Assembly (NCBI GenBank): GCA_017965495.1 | Contig: JAGCPW010000061.1 | Coordinates: forward strand, 1 to 56,664 | Length of the DNA stretch: 56,664 nucleotides | Origin: Eubacterium sp. | GTDB lineage: Bacteria > Bacillota > Clostridia > Lachnospirales > Lachnospiraceae | Reading direction: 5' to 3' | Part shown: positions 34,987 to 46,142 of the stretch, one piece after another | Position numbering within the stretch: the first letter of the stretch is position 1 | Layout: each line of letters starts with the position of its first letter | Position numbers and translations under genes: made by a program | The notes under the pieces: model-generated | Database searches by the model: none | The model's input: the letters and a program-made list of their open reading frames with translations, nothing else | What the model was told of the DNA's origin: nothing

Positions 34987-35355
34987 ATGACTACAGAAGA
35001 AATTATTGAAGTTATAAAAGGTTTATCAGTATTAGAATTAAACGACCTTGTAAAAGCTTGTGAAGAAGAGTTTGGTGTATCTGCAGCAGCAGGTGTTGTA
35101 ATGGCTGGCGGAGCAGCAGGCGGAGACGCTGGTGCAGCTGACAAGGATGAGTTTGATGTAGAGCTAACAGAAGTTGGTGATCAGAAGGTTAAGGTTATCA
35201 AGGCTGTTAAGGATGCTACAGGTTTAGGACTTAAGGAAGCTAAGGAATTAGTTGATGGCGCTCCTAAGGTTATCAAAGAGGGTGCTCCTAAGGAAGAAGC
35301 TGAAGCTCTTAAGACTCAGATCGAAGAAGTTGGCGCTACAGTTACTCTTAAATAA
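34987..35355 (+). CDS. rplL: Ribosomal protein L7/L12
   Basis: A 122-residue stalk protein which recruits translation GTPases. The ATG at 34987 follows GGAGGAT; a TTG in frame at 34972 overlaps that ribosome site and is rejected. The N-terminal dimerisation part is followed by an Ala/Gly-rich hinge ([17 protein letters not shown]) and the C-terminal domain ([27 protein letters not shown]). A strong terminator follows. Confidence 0.96.
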   Translation: MTTEEIIEVIKGLSVLELNDLVKACEEEFGVSAAAGVVMAGGAAGGDAGAADKDEFDVELTEVGDQKVKVIKAVKDATGLGLKEAKELVDGAPKVIKEGAPKEEAEALKTQIEEVGATVTLK

Positions 35356-35383
35356 TAACTATATAAATCAACTATTAATAAAA

Positions 35384-35410
35384 AACCCTTGCATATGCAA
35401 GGGTTTTTTG
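35384..35410 (+). terminator. Rho-independent terminator after rplL
   Basis: A 22-bp perfect palindrome, AACCCTTGCAT and its complement, is followed by TTTTG. It separates rplJL from rpoBC. Confidence 0.92.
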
Positions 35411-35417
35411 TTACAAT
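35389..35417 (+). promoter_or_regulatory. Possible rpoBC promoter inside the terminator
   Basis: TTGCAT (35389-35394), exactly 17 bp, then TACAAT (35412-35417). The -10 is good, the -35 poor. The following leader (to 35553) holds a GCCC...GGGC hairpin (about 35451-35485) and the string AAATTAAGTATAAA (35498-35511), also found in the rpsL leader. Confidence 0.4.
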
Positions 35418-35553
35418 GAAAGTCGCTGTTTATGCGGCCTTTTATTTTTGCGCCCAAAAACCCCTATTTTAAAGGGAATTCGGGCAAAAAACTAATAAAA
35501 TTAAGTATAAATAGCAGAAACTTTATTTAATTAACTTTAAAGGAGAAATGTCA

Positions 35554-38500
35554 ATGGAGAAGAACAGAATTCGTCCTGTGAAAGCAGGAAAAGGAATGAG
35601 AATGAGCTATTCTAGACAAAAAGATGTGCTAGACATTCCTAATTTGATCGAAGTTCAGAGAGATTCATATGACTGGTTCTGCACAGAAGGCTTAAGAGAA
35701 GTTCTTGATAGTGTATCTCCAATCGAGAGTCACGATCAAAACTTAAGCTTAGAGTTTATTGACTTTGAAGTGTGTGAAGACGAGAAGAAGTACTCTATCG
35801 AAGAGTGTAAAGAAAGAGATGCTACTTACTCAGCTCCACTTCGTGTTAAAGTGCGCCTTCATAATAAGGAAACAGGTGAAATCACTGAACACACAATTTT
35901 TATGGGTGACTTACCACTCATGACAAAGACAGGTACTTTCGTAATTAACGGTGCTGAGCGTGTAATCGTTTCTCAGCTAGTTAGATCACCAGGTATCTAC
36001 TTTGACGTAGAAAACGATAAGATTGGTAAAGAACTTTACTCATCACAGATTATACCTATTAGAGGTGCGTGGTTAGAATATGAAACAGATTCTAACGACA
36101 TCTTTAACGTGCGTGTAGACAGAGCTAGAAAAGTTCCTGTAACTACACTTGTTAGAGCGCTAGGTGTTTCTACTGATGAAGAAATCCTAGAGATGTTTGG
36201 CGATGAGGCAAAAATCAAAGCTACATTAGAAAAGGATAACACTGAGGACTATGAGAGTGGTCTTAAAGAAGTGTATGCAAAGATTCGTCCAGGCGAGCCT
36301 TTCAGTAAGGAAAGTGCTGAGAACATTATTGGAAATATGTTCTTTGACGATCACAGATATGATTTAGCTAGAGTTGGTAGATATAAATACAATAAGAAGC
36401 TTGCTTACAAGAATCGTATTGTAGGATTTACTTTGGCTGAGTCAGTAGTAGATCAGAGCACTGGCGAAATTATTGCTAGAAAAGGAAAGACTGTGGATGA
36501 GGAACTTGCTATCAAGATTCAGAACGCTGCAGTTCCTTCAGTTACAGTTGAAATAGAAGTTCAAGGCGAGAACGGACCAGAGAAGTCTACAGAAAAAGTT
36601 ATGTCTAACATGGCTGTAGATATACAAAACTATGTGAAGTTTGACGCTTCTGAATATGGTATTAATGAGGATGTTTATTATCCAGCATTAGCTGAGTTGA
36701 TGGCAGAAAACAAAAAGGTTGGTGACCTTAAAGAAGCCATCAAGAAAAACACAGCTAAATTGATGCCAAAGCATATAACAAAAGAAGATATTTTTGCATC
36801 TATTAACTATTGTATGAATATCGAAAAAGGTATTGGTACTACAGATGACATCGACCACTTAGGAAACAGACGTATCCGTGCGGTTGGTGAACTACTTCAG
36901 AACCAGTATCGTATCGGTTTCTCAAGAATGGAAAGAGTCGTTAAAGAAAGAATGACTAACCAGGATTTAGAAACTGTTTCTCCACAGACATTAATTAATA
37001 TTAAACCTGTAACAGCTGCTGTTAAGGAATTCTTCGGAAGTTCACAGTTGTCACAGTTTATGGACCAAAACAACCCACTTGGTGAGTTAACACATAAGAG
37101 ACGTCTATCAGCCCTAGGTCCTGGTGGCCTTTCAAGAGACCGTGCCGGATTTGAGGTTCGTGACGTTCACTATACTCACTACGGAAGAATGTGTCCTATC
37201 GAGACACCTGAAGGACCAAACATCGGTCTTATCAACTCATTTGCTACATACGCTAGATTAAATGAGTACGGTTTTGTTGAGGCTCCATATAGAGTAGTAG
37301 ATAAAAAGAATAAGAATAACCCTGTAGTTACAGATGAAGTTGTTTACCTTGCAGCAGACGAGGAAGATAACTACACAGTAGCACAGGCTAACGAACCTTT
37401 GGACGACAAAGGACACTTCGTTAACAATAACGTATCAGGTCGTTACAGAGAGGAAATTTCACAGTTCCCTAAATCAAGAATTGATTTGATGGACGTGTCA
37501 CCTAAGATGGTATTCTCTATTGCCACATCAATGATTCCTTTCTTACAGAACGACGATGCCAACCGTGCGCTAATGGGATCAAACATGCAGCGTCAGGCAG
37601 TGCCTCTAATGACTACTGAAGCTCCAGTAATCGGTACAGGTATGGAAGCAAAGGCTGCTGTAGACTCAGGTGTGTGCGTAGTGGCAGAACATCCTGGTGA
37701 AGTTATCAGATCTTCATCAGAAGAAATCACTATCAAGAATAGTGATAACAAAGAAGAACAGACATACAAACTACTTAAGTTTGCTAGAAGTAACCAGTCA
37801 AACTGCTACAACCAGAGACCAATCGTTTCAATTGGTGATAAGGTAGAGGCCGGCGAAGTTATTGCCGATGGTGCATCTACATCAAACGGTGAGATTGCCC
37901 TAGGTAAGAACCCACTAATCGGTTTCATGACTTGGGAAGGTTACAACTACGAGGATGCTGTACTTCTAAGTGAAAGACTAGTTCAGGATGATGTTTACAC
38001 ATCTATTCATATAGAAGAATACGAAACTGAAGCTAGAGATACAAAGCTTGGACCAGAAGAAATCACAAACGATGTAGCTGGTGTGGGTGAAGAAGCTAGA
38101 AAGAACTTGGATGAGAGAGGAATCATCAGAATTGGTGCTGAAGTAAGAGCCGGTGATATCCTTGTTGGTAAGGTTACTCCTAAGGGAGAGACTGAGCTTA
38201 CTCCAGAAGAAAGACTTCTTCGTGCTATCTTTGGTGAGAAGGCTAGAGAGGTTAGAGATACATCTCTTAAAGTGCCTCACGGTCAGTCAGGTATCGTAGT
38301 GGATACAAAAGTATTTGAGAGAAAGGCTGGAGACGAACTTCCACCTGGAGTGAACGAGTCAGTCCGCATCTATGTTGCTCAGAAGAGAAAGATCTCTGTT
38401 GGTGATAAGATGGCTGGTAGACACGGTAACAAGGGTGTAGTTTCTCGTGTACTCCCTGTAGAAGATATGCCATTCCTACCAAACGGTCGTCCACTTGATA

Positions 38501-39384
38501 TCGTACTTAACCCATTGGGCGTGCCTTCACGTATGAACATTGGACAGGTACTTGAGATTCACTTGTCACTTGCTGCTAAGGTGCTAGGATTTAATATCGC
38601 AACACCAGTATTTGACGGAGCAGACGAGAACGACATTATGGATACTCTAGAGCTTGCTAATGATTATGCAAACATGGAATTCAAGGACTTCAAATCTAAG
38701 TACAATGGTGTGCTTGTAAAAGAAGTTATGAAATACTTAGAGGATAACCAAGCTCACAGAGATGAGTGGAAAGGTGTTCCTATTAGAAGAGATGGTAAGG
38801 TTAGACTTCGTGATGGTAGAACTGGTGATTACTTTGATAATCCAGTTACAATCGGTTTCATGCACTACTTGAAACTCCACCACTTAGTAGACGATAAGAT
38901 TCATGCTCGTTCAACTGGTCCTTACTCACTTGTTACTCAGCAGCCACTTGGTGGTAAAGCTCAGTTCGGTGGACAGAGATTTGGTGAGATGGAAGTTTGG
39001 GCACTTGAAGCTTACGGTGCATCTTACACACTTCAAGAAATCCTTACAGTTAAGTCTGATGATGTGGTTGGTCGTGTTAAGACATACGAAGCTATTATCA
39101 ATGGCAAGAGTATTCCACAGGCTGGTATTCCAGAGTCCTTCAAGGTACTTATCAAGGAACTTCAGTCACTATCACTTGACGTTAAGGTACTAGACGAGAA
39201 CGACAAAGAAGTTGAGATTAGAGAGAGCCAGGATTACGGCGATACATCTTTCAACTCAATTCTAAACAGCGATAAAAACTACGGCAAAAAAGAAACTATG
39301 AGTGATATGCAAAAAGCAGGATTCAGCGCAGACGAGGGCGTAGATAAAAACCTTGATGTGATGGATGCTGAGGATGCAGAATAA
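35554..39384 (+). CDS. rpoB: RNA polymerase beta subunit
   Basis: The second ATG (35554) is chosen: the Shine-Dalgarno AAGGAG (35540-35545) is 8 nt from it but only 2 nt from the ATG at 35548. 1276 residues, a usual size for Clostridia. The rifampicin region ([34 protein letters not shown], in part) has no classic resistance substitution at the Asp, His or Ser positions. Also visible are the [14 protein letters not shown] and [15 protein letters not shown] motifs of the catalytic core. It is followed after 17 nt by rpoC. Confidence 0.98.
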   Translation: MEKNRIRPVKAGKGMRMSYSRQKDVLDIPNLIEVQRDSYDWFCTEGLREVLDSVSPIESHDQNLSLEFIDFEVCEDEKKYSIEECKERDATYSAPLRVKVRLHNKETGEITEHTIFMGDLPLMTKTGTFVINGAERVIVSQLVRSPGIYFDVENDKIGKELYSSQIIPIRGAWLEYETDSNDIFNVRVDRARKVPVTTLVRALGVSTDEEILEMFGDEAKIKATLEKDNTEDYESGLKEVYAKIRPGEPFSKESAENIIGNMFFDDHRYDLARVGRYKYNKKLAYKNRIVGFTLAESVVDQSTGEIIARKGKTVDEELAIKIQNAAVPSVTVEIEVQGENGPEKSTEKVMSNMAVDIQNYVKFDASEYGINEDVYYPALAELMAENKKVGDLKEAIKKNTAKLMPKHITKEDIFASINYCMNIEKGIGTTDDIDHLGNRRIRAVGELLQNQYRIGFSRMERVVKERMTNQDLETVSPQTLINIKPVTAAVKEFFGSSQLSQFMDQNNPLGELTHKRRLSALGPGGLSRDRAGFEVRDVHYTHYGRMCPIETPEGPNIGLINSFATYARLNEYGFVEAPYRVVDKKNKNNPVVTDEVVYLAADEEDNYTVAQANEPLDDKGHFVNNNVSGRYREEISQFPKSRIDLMDVSPKMVFSIATSMIPFLQNDDANRALMGSNMQRQAVPLMTTEAPVIGTGMEAKAAVDSGVCVVAEHPGEVIRSSSEEITIKNSDNKEEQTYKLLKFARSNQSNCYNQRPIVSIGDKVEAGEVIADGASTSNGEIALGKNPLIGFMTWEGYNYEDAVLLSERLVQDDVYTSIHIEEYETEARDTKLGPEEITNDVAGVGEEARKNLDERGIIRIGAEVRAGDILVGKVTPKGETELTPEERLLRAIFGEKAREVRDTSLKVPHGQSGIVVDTKVFERKAGDELPPGVNESVRIYVAQKRKISVGDKMAGRHGNKGVVSRVLPVEDMPFLPNGRPLDIVLNPLGVPSRMNIGQVLEIHLSLAAKVLGFNIATPVFDGADENDIMDTLELANDYANMEFKDFKSKYNGVLVKEVMKYLEDNQAHRDEWKGVPIRRDGKVRLRDGRTGDYFDNPVTIGFMHYLKLHHLVDDKIHARSTGPYSLVTQQPLGGKAQFGGQRFGEMEVWALEAYGASYTLQEILTVKSDDVVGRVKTYEAIINGKSIPQAGIPESFKVLIKELQSLSLDVKVLDENDKEVEIRESQDYGDTSFNSILNSDKNYGKKETMSDMQKAGFSADEGVDKNLDVMDAEDAE

Positions 39385-39401
39385 GGAAGGAGGAGATTAA
39401 A

Positions 39402-42400
39402 ATGGCAGATAACAAAGCAAAAGAACAAATCATTTTTGATAAAGTAAAAATCGGTCTAGCTTCTCCTGAGAAGATTCGTGAGTGGTCAAGAGGTGAGGTT
39501 ACTAAACCTGAGACTATTAACTATAGAACTCTTAAACCAGAAAAAGACGGATTGTTCTGCGAGAAGATATTTGGACCTAGCAAAGACTGGGAGTGTCACT
39601 GTGGTAAGTACAAGAAACAACGTTTCAAAGGCATGATCTGTGATCGATGCGGCGTTGAGGTTACTAGATCAAGCGTTCGTAGAGAGCGTATGGGTAGTAT
39701 CGAACTTGCTACACCAGTTTCACACATTTGGTACTTCAAGGGTGTTCCATCAAGAATGGGACTTGTACTTGATATGTCACCAAGAGTACTAGAGAAAGTA
39801 CTATACTTTGCTTCATACATCGTGTTGGATCCAAAGGATTCACCACTTGAGTATAAGCAAGTTTTAACTGAGAGAGAATACAGAGAAGCCAGAGAAGAAT
39901 ATGGCGACGAGTTTACAGTAGGCATGGGTGCTGAAGCTATCAAGCAGATTCTTGAAGCAATCGATATTGACGAAGAGTTAGAGAATCTAAAAGAAGAGCT
40001 AGAAAGTGCTACAGGCCAGAAGAAGACAAAACTTCTTAAGAGACTTGATGTATTCGAAGCTTTCAGAACTTCAGACAATAAGCCTGAGTGGATGGTAATG
40101 GACGTTGTTCCAGTTATCCCACCAGAACTTAGACCAATGGTTCAGTTAGATGGTGGTAGATTTGCTACATCTGACTTGAACGACTTATACAGAAGAATTA
40201 TCAACAGAAACAACCGTTTGAACAAGCTACTTGATCAGATGGCACCTGAAATCATCGTTCGTAACGAGAAGAGAATGCTTCAGGAAGCTGTTGATGCTCT
40301 AATCGATAACGGTAGACGTGGTAGAGCAGTGACTGGCCCTGGTAACAGAGCACTTAAGTCATTGTCAGACATGCTTAAAGGTAAGCAAGGACGTTTCCGT
40401 CAAAACTTATTGGGTAAGCGTGTTGACTACTCAGGACGTTCAGTTATCGTGGTAGGACCAGAACTAAAGATTTATCAGTGTGGTCTTCCAAAAGAAATGG
40501 CTATCGAGCTATTCAAACCTTTCGTAATGAAAGAGTTAGTTAAACAAGAAAAGGCACACAATGTTAAGAGTGCTAAGAAGATGGTCGAAAGACTTGAGAA
40601 TGATGTATGGGATATCTTAGAAGAGGTTATCAAAGAGCATCCAGTTATGCTTAACCGTGCCCCTACACTTCACAGACTTGGTATTCAGGCATTTGAGCCT
40701 ATCCTAGTAGAAGGTAAAGCTATCAGACTTCACCCATTAGTTTGTGCGGCATTTAACGCCGACTTTGACGGTGACCAAATGGCTGTTCACCTTCCATTAT
40801 CAGAGGAAGCTCAAGCAGAATGTAGATTCTTGCTACTTTCTCCAAACAACCTACTAAAACCTTCAGATGGTGAGCCAGTGGCAGTTCCATCACAGGATAT
40901 GGTTTTGGGTATCTACTATTTGACTATGTCAAAGCCAGTAGACTACACAGGAACTGAGAGAGAAAAAGAACTTCCAAAGAATGCTAAGACATATAACACA
41001 GAAGAAGAAATCAGAGCTGACCTTGATAAGAAGAAGATTAAGGCAACAGATTTGATTAAGTTTAACTACGTTCACGTAATGAGCGCAAATGAAGAAGAGA
41101 TTCAAGAAATCATTTGTACTCCTGAGGACGTATTTGGTAAATCATTCAGTAGTCCAAACCAGGCTATTCTTGCTTACGACAATAAAGAAATCACTCTTCA
41201 CGAGAAGATTAACGTTAGAAGAACAGTCCTTAATGGTAAGGGTAAAGAAATCACTGGTATGGTTAAGACTACAGTTGGTCGTATCATCTTTAACGAAGCT
41301 ATCCCACAGGATATCGGAATGATTGAGAGAAAGACTGACGCTGATTACCTAAGATACGAAGTTGAGCATCGTCTAGAGAAGAAACCTCTAGGACCTATGA
41401 TTAAAAAGGTTATCGACATTCACGGCGCTACAAAAGCAGCAGAAGTGTTAGATAAGATTAAAGGTCTAGGTTACAAGTACTCAACTATCGCAGCTCTTAC
41501 AGTATCTGTAGCAGACATGACTATTCCTGCGTCAAAGAAGGAAAAACTTGCTGAGGCAGATGCACAAGTAGAGAGAGCTCAGACTATGTACGAGCGTGGT
41601 TTGATGACAAACGAAGAGCGTTATAAATCAGTTATCGACGTTTGGAATAAAACAAACCAAGCAGTTAAGACAGACTTGTTAGAAGGTCTTGATAGATACA
41701 ACAACTTAAGAATTATGTGGAAGTCTGGAGCCCGTGGTTCTGACGACCAGATCGCACAGCTAGCCGGTATGCGTGGTTTGATGTCAGATACAACAGGTAA
41801 AGATATCGAACTTCCAATCAAGTCAAGTTTCCGTGAAGGTCTAGACGTTTTGGAATACTTCATTTCAGCACACGGTGCTAGAAAGGGTCTTTCAGATACA
41901 GCGCTTAGAACAGCCGATTCAGGATATTTGACAAGACGTTTGGTGGACGTTTCACAGGGACTAATCATTAGAGAAGTTGATTGTTGTGAAGGCAAAGACG
42001 AACTACCTTACATCGAAGTTGAACCTTTGATGAGAAAAGGTAAAGAAATAGAATCCCTAGAAGAGAGAATTACAGGTAGAACTGCAGCTGAAACTTACAA
42101 CGACAAGAAGGGTAACATGATTGTTAAGAAGAACCACGTAATCTACCCAGACAGAGCTAAGAAATTAATCGCAGCTGGATACAAGTCAATTAAGATTAGA
42201 ACAGTTCTAACATGTAAATCACACCTAGGCGTTTGTGCTAAGTGTTACGGTACAAACCTTGCTACTGGAAAGACAGTTCAAGTAGGTGAGGCTGTAGGTA
42301 TCATCGCTGCTCAGTCAATCGGTGAGCCAGGTACACAGCTTACAATGAGAACTTTCCACTCTGGTGGTATCGCCGGTGATGATATCACAAACGGTCTTCC

Positions 42401-43178
42401 TCGTGTGGAAGAGTTGTTTGAGGCTAGAAAGCCTAAGGGTGTTGCTATCGTAACTGAAATAGCTGGTAAGGCTAAAGTTCACAAAGACGGTAACAAGACA
42501 GAAGTAGAAGTTACAAATAAAGAAACTGGTGAGAGCAAGACTTACCTAATTCCATTTGGAATGAGACTTGTTGACAACCTAACAAGAACAAATCTTGAGG
42601 CTGGTGACAAACTAACAGAAGGTAACATCAACCCTCACGACATTCTTGCAATCAAGGATGTAAGAGCAGTTCAAGATTACATCTTATCAGAAGTAATCAA
42701 CGTATATAACTCACAGGGTGTAGGTATTAACGACAAGCACTTAGAGATTATCGTACGTCAGATGCTTAAGAAGATTACTGTGGAAGATGCAGGCGATTCA
42801 GATTTTGTACCAGGTACAAATGTAGAGGCTATTGAGTTTAACGAAGTTAACGAACAACTTAAGGCTGAAGGAAAGACTCCTGCCACAGGAACACAAGTAC
42901 TTCTTGGTATCACAAAGGCTTCACTTGCTACAGATTCATTCTTAGCAGCAGCTTCATTCCAGGAGACTACAAAGAACCTAACAGAAGCAGCTATCAAGGG
43001 AAGAATCGATCCGCTTAACGGAATCAAAGAAAACGTACTTATCGGTAAGTTGATTCCAGCTGGTACAGGTATGAAGATTTACAATAGAGTAAAACTAAAT
43101 ACAGACGAAACTATCGCTGAGGCTGTTCAAGAAGCAGTGGAAGCACCAGCAGAGGAAAAGGCTGAAGAGGCAGAATAA
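39402..43178 (+). CDS. rpoC: RNA polymerase beta' subunit
   Basis: 1258 residues. The first zinc site is CHCG...CDRCG (residues about 64-87), the catalytic magnesium site is [12 protein letters not shown] (about 451-462), and the second zinc site is in [13 protein letters not shown]. The trigger-loop region ([16 protein letters not shown]) is normal. The protein ends in a short acidic tail ([11 protein letters not shown]). The TAA stop shares one base with the start of the next gene. Confidence 0.98.
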   Translation: MADNKAKEQIIFDKVKIGLASPEKIREWSRGEVTKPETINYRTLKPEKDGLFCEKIFGPSKDWECHCGKYKKQRFKGMICDRCGVEVTRSSVRRERMGSIELATPVSHIWYFKGVPSRMGLVLDMSPRVLEKVLYFASYIVLDPKDSPLEYKQVLTEREYREAREEYGDEFTVGMGAEAIKQILEAIDIDEELENLKEELESATGQKKTKLLKRLDVFEAFRTSDNKPEWMVMDVVPVIPPELRPMVQLDGGRFATSDLNDLYRRIINRNNRLNKLLDQMAPEIIVRNEKRMLQEAVDALIDNGRRGRAVTGPGNRALKSLSDMLKGKQGRFRQNLLGKRVDYSGRSVIVVGPELKIYQCGLPKEMAIELFKPFVMKELVKQEKAHNVKSAKKMVERLENDVWDILEEVIKEHPVMLNRAPTLHRLGIQAFEPILVEGKAIRLHPLVCAAFNADFDGDQMAVHLPLSEEAQAECRFLLLSPNNLLKPSDGEPVAVPSQDMVLGIYYLTMSKPVDYTGTEREKELPKNAKTYNTEEEIRADLDKKKIKATDLIKFNYVHVMSANEEEIQEIICTPEDVFGKSFSSPNQAILAYDNKEITLHEKINVRRTVLNGKGKEITGMVKTTVGRIIFNEAIPQDIGMIERKTDADYLRYEVEHRLEKKPLGPMIKKVIDIHGATKAAEVLDKIKGLGYKYSTIAALTVSVADMTIPASKKEKLAEADAQVERAQTMYERGLMTNEERYKSVIDVWNKTNQAVKTDLLEGLDRYNNLRIMWKSGARGSDDQIAQLAGMRGLMSDTTGKDIELPIKSSFREGLDVLEYFISAHGARKGLSDTALRTADSGYLTRRLVDVSQGLIIREVDCCEGKDELPYIEVEPLMRKGKEIESLEERITGRTAAETYNDKKGNMIVKKNHVIYPDRAKKLIAAGYKSIKIRTVLTCKSHLGVCAKCYGTNLATGKTVQVGEAVGIIAAQSIGEPGTQLTMRTFHSGGIAGDDITNGLPRVEELFEARKPKGVAIVTEIAGKAKVHKDGNKTEVEVTNKETGESKTYLIPFGMRLVDNLTRTNLEAGDKLTEGNINPHDILAIKDVRAVQDYILSEVINVYNSQGVGINDKHLEIIVRQMLKKITVEDAGDSDFVPGTNVEAIEFNEVNEQLKAEGKTPATGTQVLLGITKASLATDSFLAAASFQETTKNLTEAAIKGRIDPLNGIKENVLIGKLIPAGTGMKIYNRVKLNTDETIAEAVQEAVEAPAEEKAEEAE

Positions 43179-43903
43179 TGAATGAATTATTACTTATTGG
43201 GTCAATATTTGTAATCTTTGGCGCAGAGTTAGCTTTCTATAAGCTCTTTGCAAAAAGTGGACTATATGTGTTCACAGCGATTGCAACTATTTCAGCAAAC
43301 ATCGAGGTTTTGATTTTCATTAAAGCATTTGGCCTTGATATGACACTAGGAAATGTATTGTTTGCAGCAACATTTTTATGTACTGATATTATCAGTGAAG
43401 TATACGGTGCAAGAGAAGCTAGAAAGGCTGTAACAATCGGTATTATTACAAACATTACTTTTGTAATCTTCGCACAGTGGTGGCTACTATACACACCGTC
43501 AAAGATTGATACAGTGATGCCTCATATGCATGGCGTATTCGATCAAGTGCCAAGAATTATGATTGCAAGTTTGGTTGTTTACATCATCGTGCAGTACTTG
43601 GATGTATTTCTATATCACAAGTGGTGGAAGCTTACAGATAAGTTGTTTGGCAACCACAGGAAATATTTGTGGTTCAGAAATAACGCATCAACTCTAATAT
43701 CACAGTTTTTAAATACTGTATTGTTTAATGTATTTGCATTCTACGGAACAGTAAGTACAGGAGAGTTGATAAGCTTCATCTTTGTAGGATACATAATCTT
43801 TGTGGCTACATCATTTGCGGATACACCGTTTGTATATCTGGCTAGAAAGATTTCCGACAAGGGCAAATTTGTTATGGTATCAGATCCAAATGCAAGAAAC
43901 TAA
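43178..43903 (+). CDS. yhhQ: Queuosine precursor transporter (YhhQ/DUF165 family)
   Basis: A 241-residue membrane protein with about six spans. The N-terminal half (ATISANIEVLIFIKAFG, FLCTDIISEVYGAREARKAV) is characteristic of the family that imports queuine or preQ precursors for tRNA modification. Its ATG overlaps the rpoC stop by one base (TAATG), and no ribosome site of its own is evident beyond the A/G-rich rpoC end, so it is likely translated by coupling to rpoC. A terminator follows, making it the last gene of the rpoBC unit. No queuosine synthesis genes are in view. Confidence 0.9.
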   Translation: MNELLLIGSIFVIFGAELAFYKLFAKSGLYVFTAIATISANIEVLIFIKAFGLDMTLGNVLFAATFLCTDIISEVYGAREARKAVTIGIITNITFVIFAQWWLLYTPSKIDTVMPHMHGVFDQVPRIMIASLVVYIIVQYLDVFLYHKWWKLTDKLFGNHRKYLWFRNNASTLISQFLNTVLFNVFAFYGTVSTGELISFIFVGYIIFVATSFADTPFVYLARKISDKGKFVMVSDPNARN

Positions 43904-43910
43904 TACAATA

Positions 43911-43942
43911 AAAGGTCTAAACTTAAGGTTTAGGCCTTTTTT
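43911..43942 (+). terminator. Rho-independent terminator ending the rpoBC-yhhQ unit
   Basis: A 12-bp stem (43911-43922 with 43928-43939) is followed by TTTTTT. Confidence 0.92.
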
Positions 43943-43943
43943 A

Positions 43944-44001
43944 TTGGTATTAAATCTGGTTATATTAAAAAAACAAAAATTGAATATATCAATAATACCA
44001 A
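43944..44001. repeat. Inverted repeat TTGGTATTA/TAATACCAA before the ECF gene
   Basis: Perfect 9-bp arms at 43944-43952 and 43993-44001, separated by 40 AT-rich bases. It may be an operator pair or long-loop RNA stem in the ECF leader. No clear promoter could be fixed here. Confidence 0.5.
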
Positions 44002-44069
44002 AGTTTGATAAAATGTACGAAATGCAAAATCGATTCATTTAACTGGATCAGTAAGGAGGTAAAGGTATT

Positions 44070-44591
44070 ATGAATAGCAAACTAACAAAAATAGTTTTAA
44101 CATCTGTTTTTGCAGCGCTTGTATTCGTGGGAACATATGTAATCCATATTGCAATTCCAGCTACTGGAGGCTATATCAATATAGGTGATGCAGCAATACT
44201 TATTGCAGCATGGTCTTTGGGTGGAGCATACGCCGGACTAGCAGCGGGAATAGGCGCGGGTCTAGTAGACTTGGTTTTAGGACCAGTTTATGTACCAGGT
44301 ACACTTGTTATCAAATTCCTAATGGCTTTAGTGGCTTCAATAATATTCTTTGCCCTAAGCACTAAAGGGTTTAGAAAGACAGGATACGTGGTAAGTGCTT
44401 TTGTGGCAGAAGTCATCATGATATTAGGATATCTTTTGTACGAAGGCGTATTCTTAGGACTAGGCTTAGGTGCATTTGCAGGAGTATATGGAAATGTAAT
44501 CCAAGGCGTAGCTAGCATAGTAATAGGTGTGGTAGCTGTGGAAGTTTTGGAAAAGACAAAAGTAATAGCAAAGATTAAATCATACGTGTAG
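44070..44591 (+). CDS. ECF transporter S component (COG4720-like)
   Basis: A 173-residue membrane protein with about five or six spans. It begins KLTKIVLTSVFAALVFVGTYVIHI and contains GYINIGDAAILIAAWSLGG, typical of the substrate-binding S subunits of energy-coupling factor vitamin importers. The energising EcfA/EcfT genes are not in the window, so it must share a common module. The vitamin cannot be read from sequence. The downstream YwlG-family gene starts 9 nt later, so the two are co-expressed. Confidence 0.85.
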   Translation: MNSKLTKIVLTSVFAALVFVGTYVIHIAIPATGGYINIGDAAILIAAWSLGGAYAGLAAGIGAGLVDLVLGPVYVPGTLVIKFLMALVASIIFFALSTKGFRKTGYVVSAFVAEVIMILGYLLYEGVFLGLGLGAFAGVYGNVIQGVASIVIGVVAVEVLEKTKVIAKIKSYV

Positions 44592-44600
44592 GAGAAAGAC

Positions 44601-45149
44601 ATGAGTATTAGAGATGATGCAAAGGCGGTAGCCAAAGAAGTAATAGAAAAAGGGAATTTGTCTAAAGGACAGATTCTAGTGGTTGGGTGTTCTAGCAGCG
44701 CAGTGGGCGGAAGCCTAATAGGCACTGACTCTAATGTAGATACAGCAGCAGAGGTCTTTGGCGGCATATATGAAGAAGCTAGGGACAAAGGAATTATTCT
44801 AGCGACACAGTGCTGCGAACATTTAAATAGGGCCATTATTGTGGACGAAGAAGAAGTGAAAAATCATCCGCTGGGCGCAGTTATCTTACAAGAAAAAGTG
44901 AGTGTTGTTCCTAAGCCAAAGGCAGGTGGATCGTTCTCGACAAAGGCTTATGAGACATTTGAAAAGCCAGTGACACTAGAACATATAAAAGCAGACGCAG
45001 GTATAGATATAGGCGGAGTGCTAGTGGGAATGCACTTAAAAGAGGTGGCAGTTCCTATCAAACTAGAAAATAATAAAGTGGGTGAAGCCATAGCTTTAGC
45101 GGCATATACCAGACCTAAATATATAGGAGGAGAAAGAGCTCATTACTAG
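44601..45149 (+). CDS. ywlG: YwlG/TIGR01440-family conserved protein
   Basis: A 182-residue soluble protein recognised by ILVVGCSSSAVGGSLIGTDSN near the N-terminus and TQCCEHLNRAIIVDEEE in the middle, plus DIGGVLVGMHLKEVAVPI. The family (DUF436) is widespread in Firmicutes and has no firm function. The two neighbouring Cys (QCCEH) are conserved in the family as I recall it. Its partner here is an ECF vitamin-uptake subunit. A terminator overlaps its final codons. Confidence 0.9.
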   Translation: MSIRDDAKAVAKEVIEKGNLSKGQILVVGCSSSAVGGSLIGTDSNVDTAAEVFGGIYEEARDKGIILATQCCEHLNRAIIVDEEEVKNHPLGAVILQEKVSVVPKPKAGGSFSTKAYETFEKPVTLEHIKADAGIDIGGVLVGMHLKEVAVPIKLENNKVGEAIALAAYTRPKYIGGERAHY

Positions 45150-45161
45150 AGCTCTTTTTCT
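45133..45161 (+). terminator. Terminator overlapping the end of ywlG
   Basis: AAAGAGCTC (45133-45141) pairs with GAGCTCTTT (45149-45157), followed by TTC; the left arm encodes the last residues of the protein. Confidence 0.82.
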
Positions 45162-45201
45162 TTGCCGGGATGTATTACATCTTCCTTTTTATCGTGATTT
45201 T

Positions 45202-45210
45202 TGCTATAAT
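45202..45210 (+). promoter_or_regulatory. Extended -10 promoter of the por operon
   Basis: TGCTATAAT matches the extended -10 consensus TGnTATAAT, about 49 nt before porC. The -35 region (TTCCTT) is poor. Confidence 0.6.
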
Positions 45211-45258
45211 ATTCGTTGACTCTGAAATCAGATATTATAAACAAAAGAGGTTTTTGAG

Positions 45259-45831
45259 ATGGGTAAAACACTAGAAATCAGATGGCATGGTAGAGGAGGC
45301 CAGGGAGCCAAAACTGCAGCATTACTTTTAGCTGAAGTGGCTTTCAAAGTGGGCAAATGTGCTCAAGGTTTCCCAGAATACGGTCCAGAGAGAATGGGTG
45401 CGCCTATTACTGCGTATGACAGAATAAGCGACGCTCCAATTCGCGTGCATTCAAACATTTACGAGCCAGAGTATGTGGTGGTAGTGGATGAGACACTTTT
45501 AGAGTGCGTGGATGTAACAAAGGGACTACAAGAAGACGGAGCCATTTTGGTTAATACAGATAAAACTAAAGATGAGATTACGCCTTTCCTTAACGGATAC
45601 AAAGGCAAAGTTTATACAGTGGACGCTAGAAAGATTGCTATGGAGTGCTTAGGAAAGAATTTCCCTAACACACCTATGCTTGCCGCTATCGTAAAAGTAA
45701 CTGGCGCTTTGGATGAGGATACATTCCTAAAAGAAATGCAAGGTTCATTTGAGCATAAGTTTGCAAAGAAGCCAGAAGTGGTAGAGGGCAATATGAAGGC
45801 GCTAAAACAAGCATTTGAGGAGGTTAAGTAA
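45259..45831 (+). CDS. porC: 2-oxoacid:ferredoxin oxidoreductase, gamma subunit
   Basis: 190 residues with the gamma-subunit signature RGGQGAKTAALLLAE followed by FPEYGPERMGAPI. It is the first gene of a four-subunit enzyme, gamma-delta-alpha-beta, the order known from Thermotoga and Pyrococcus pyruvate oxidoreductases. The complex oxidises a 2-oxoacid, most likely pyruvate, to acyl-CoA and CO2 and reduces ferredoxin. A branched-chain 2-oxoacid substrate (VOR type) is the alternative. It overlaps the next gene by one base. Confidence 0.92.
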   Translation: MGKTLEIRWHGRGGQGAKTAALLLAEVAFKVGKCAQGFPEYGPERMGAPITAYDRISDAPIRVHSNIYEPEYVVVVDETLLECVDVTKGLQEDGAILVNTDKTKDEITPFLNGYKGKVYTVDARKIAMECLGKNFPNTPMLAAIVKVTGALDEDTFLKEMQGSFEHKFAKKPEVVEGNMKALKQAFEEVK

Positions 45832-46142
45832 TGGCTAAATCAGATTTGGAAAAACTGGGTAGTGATGTTGCTTGGCAGGATGTGACTCGTGGAAACACTA
45901 TTGTAGGTAGCGGAACTACTAGAGAGTTTAATACGGGTGATTGGACTAACGTAGCGCCAGTGATAGATGAAGAAAAATGTAAACAGTGTTTGCTTTGCGT
46001 ACCTGTCTGTCCAGACAGTTGTATTGCAGTGCAAGATAATAAAAGACAGCCGATAGATTACGACCACTGCAAAGGTTGTGGCATTTGTGTAAAGGCTTGT
46101 CCATTTAACGCGATAACAATGGAGGTGAAGTCTAATGAGTAA
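45831..46142 (+). CDS. porD: 2-oxoacid:ferredoxin oxidoreductase, delta (ferredoxin) subunit
   Basis: 103 residues with two [4Fe-4S] motifs, CKQCLLCVPVCPDSCI and CKGCGICVKACPFNAI, which pass electrons from the active site to external ferredoxin. GNTIVGSGTTREFNTGDW at the N-terminus is typical of this subunit. ATG overlaps the porC stop by one base and its end overlaps porA by 8 bases. Confidence 0.95.
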   Translation: MAKSDLEKLGSDVAWQDVTRGNTIVGSGTTREFNTGDWTNVAPVIDEEKCKQCLLCVPVCPDSCIAVQDNKRQPIDYDHCKGCGICVKACPFNAITMEVKSNE

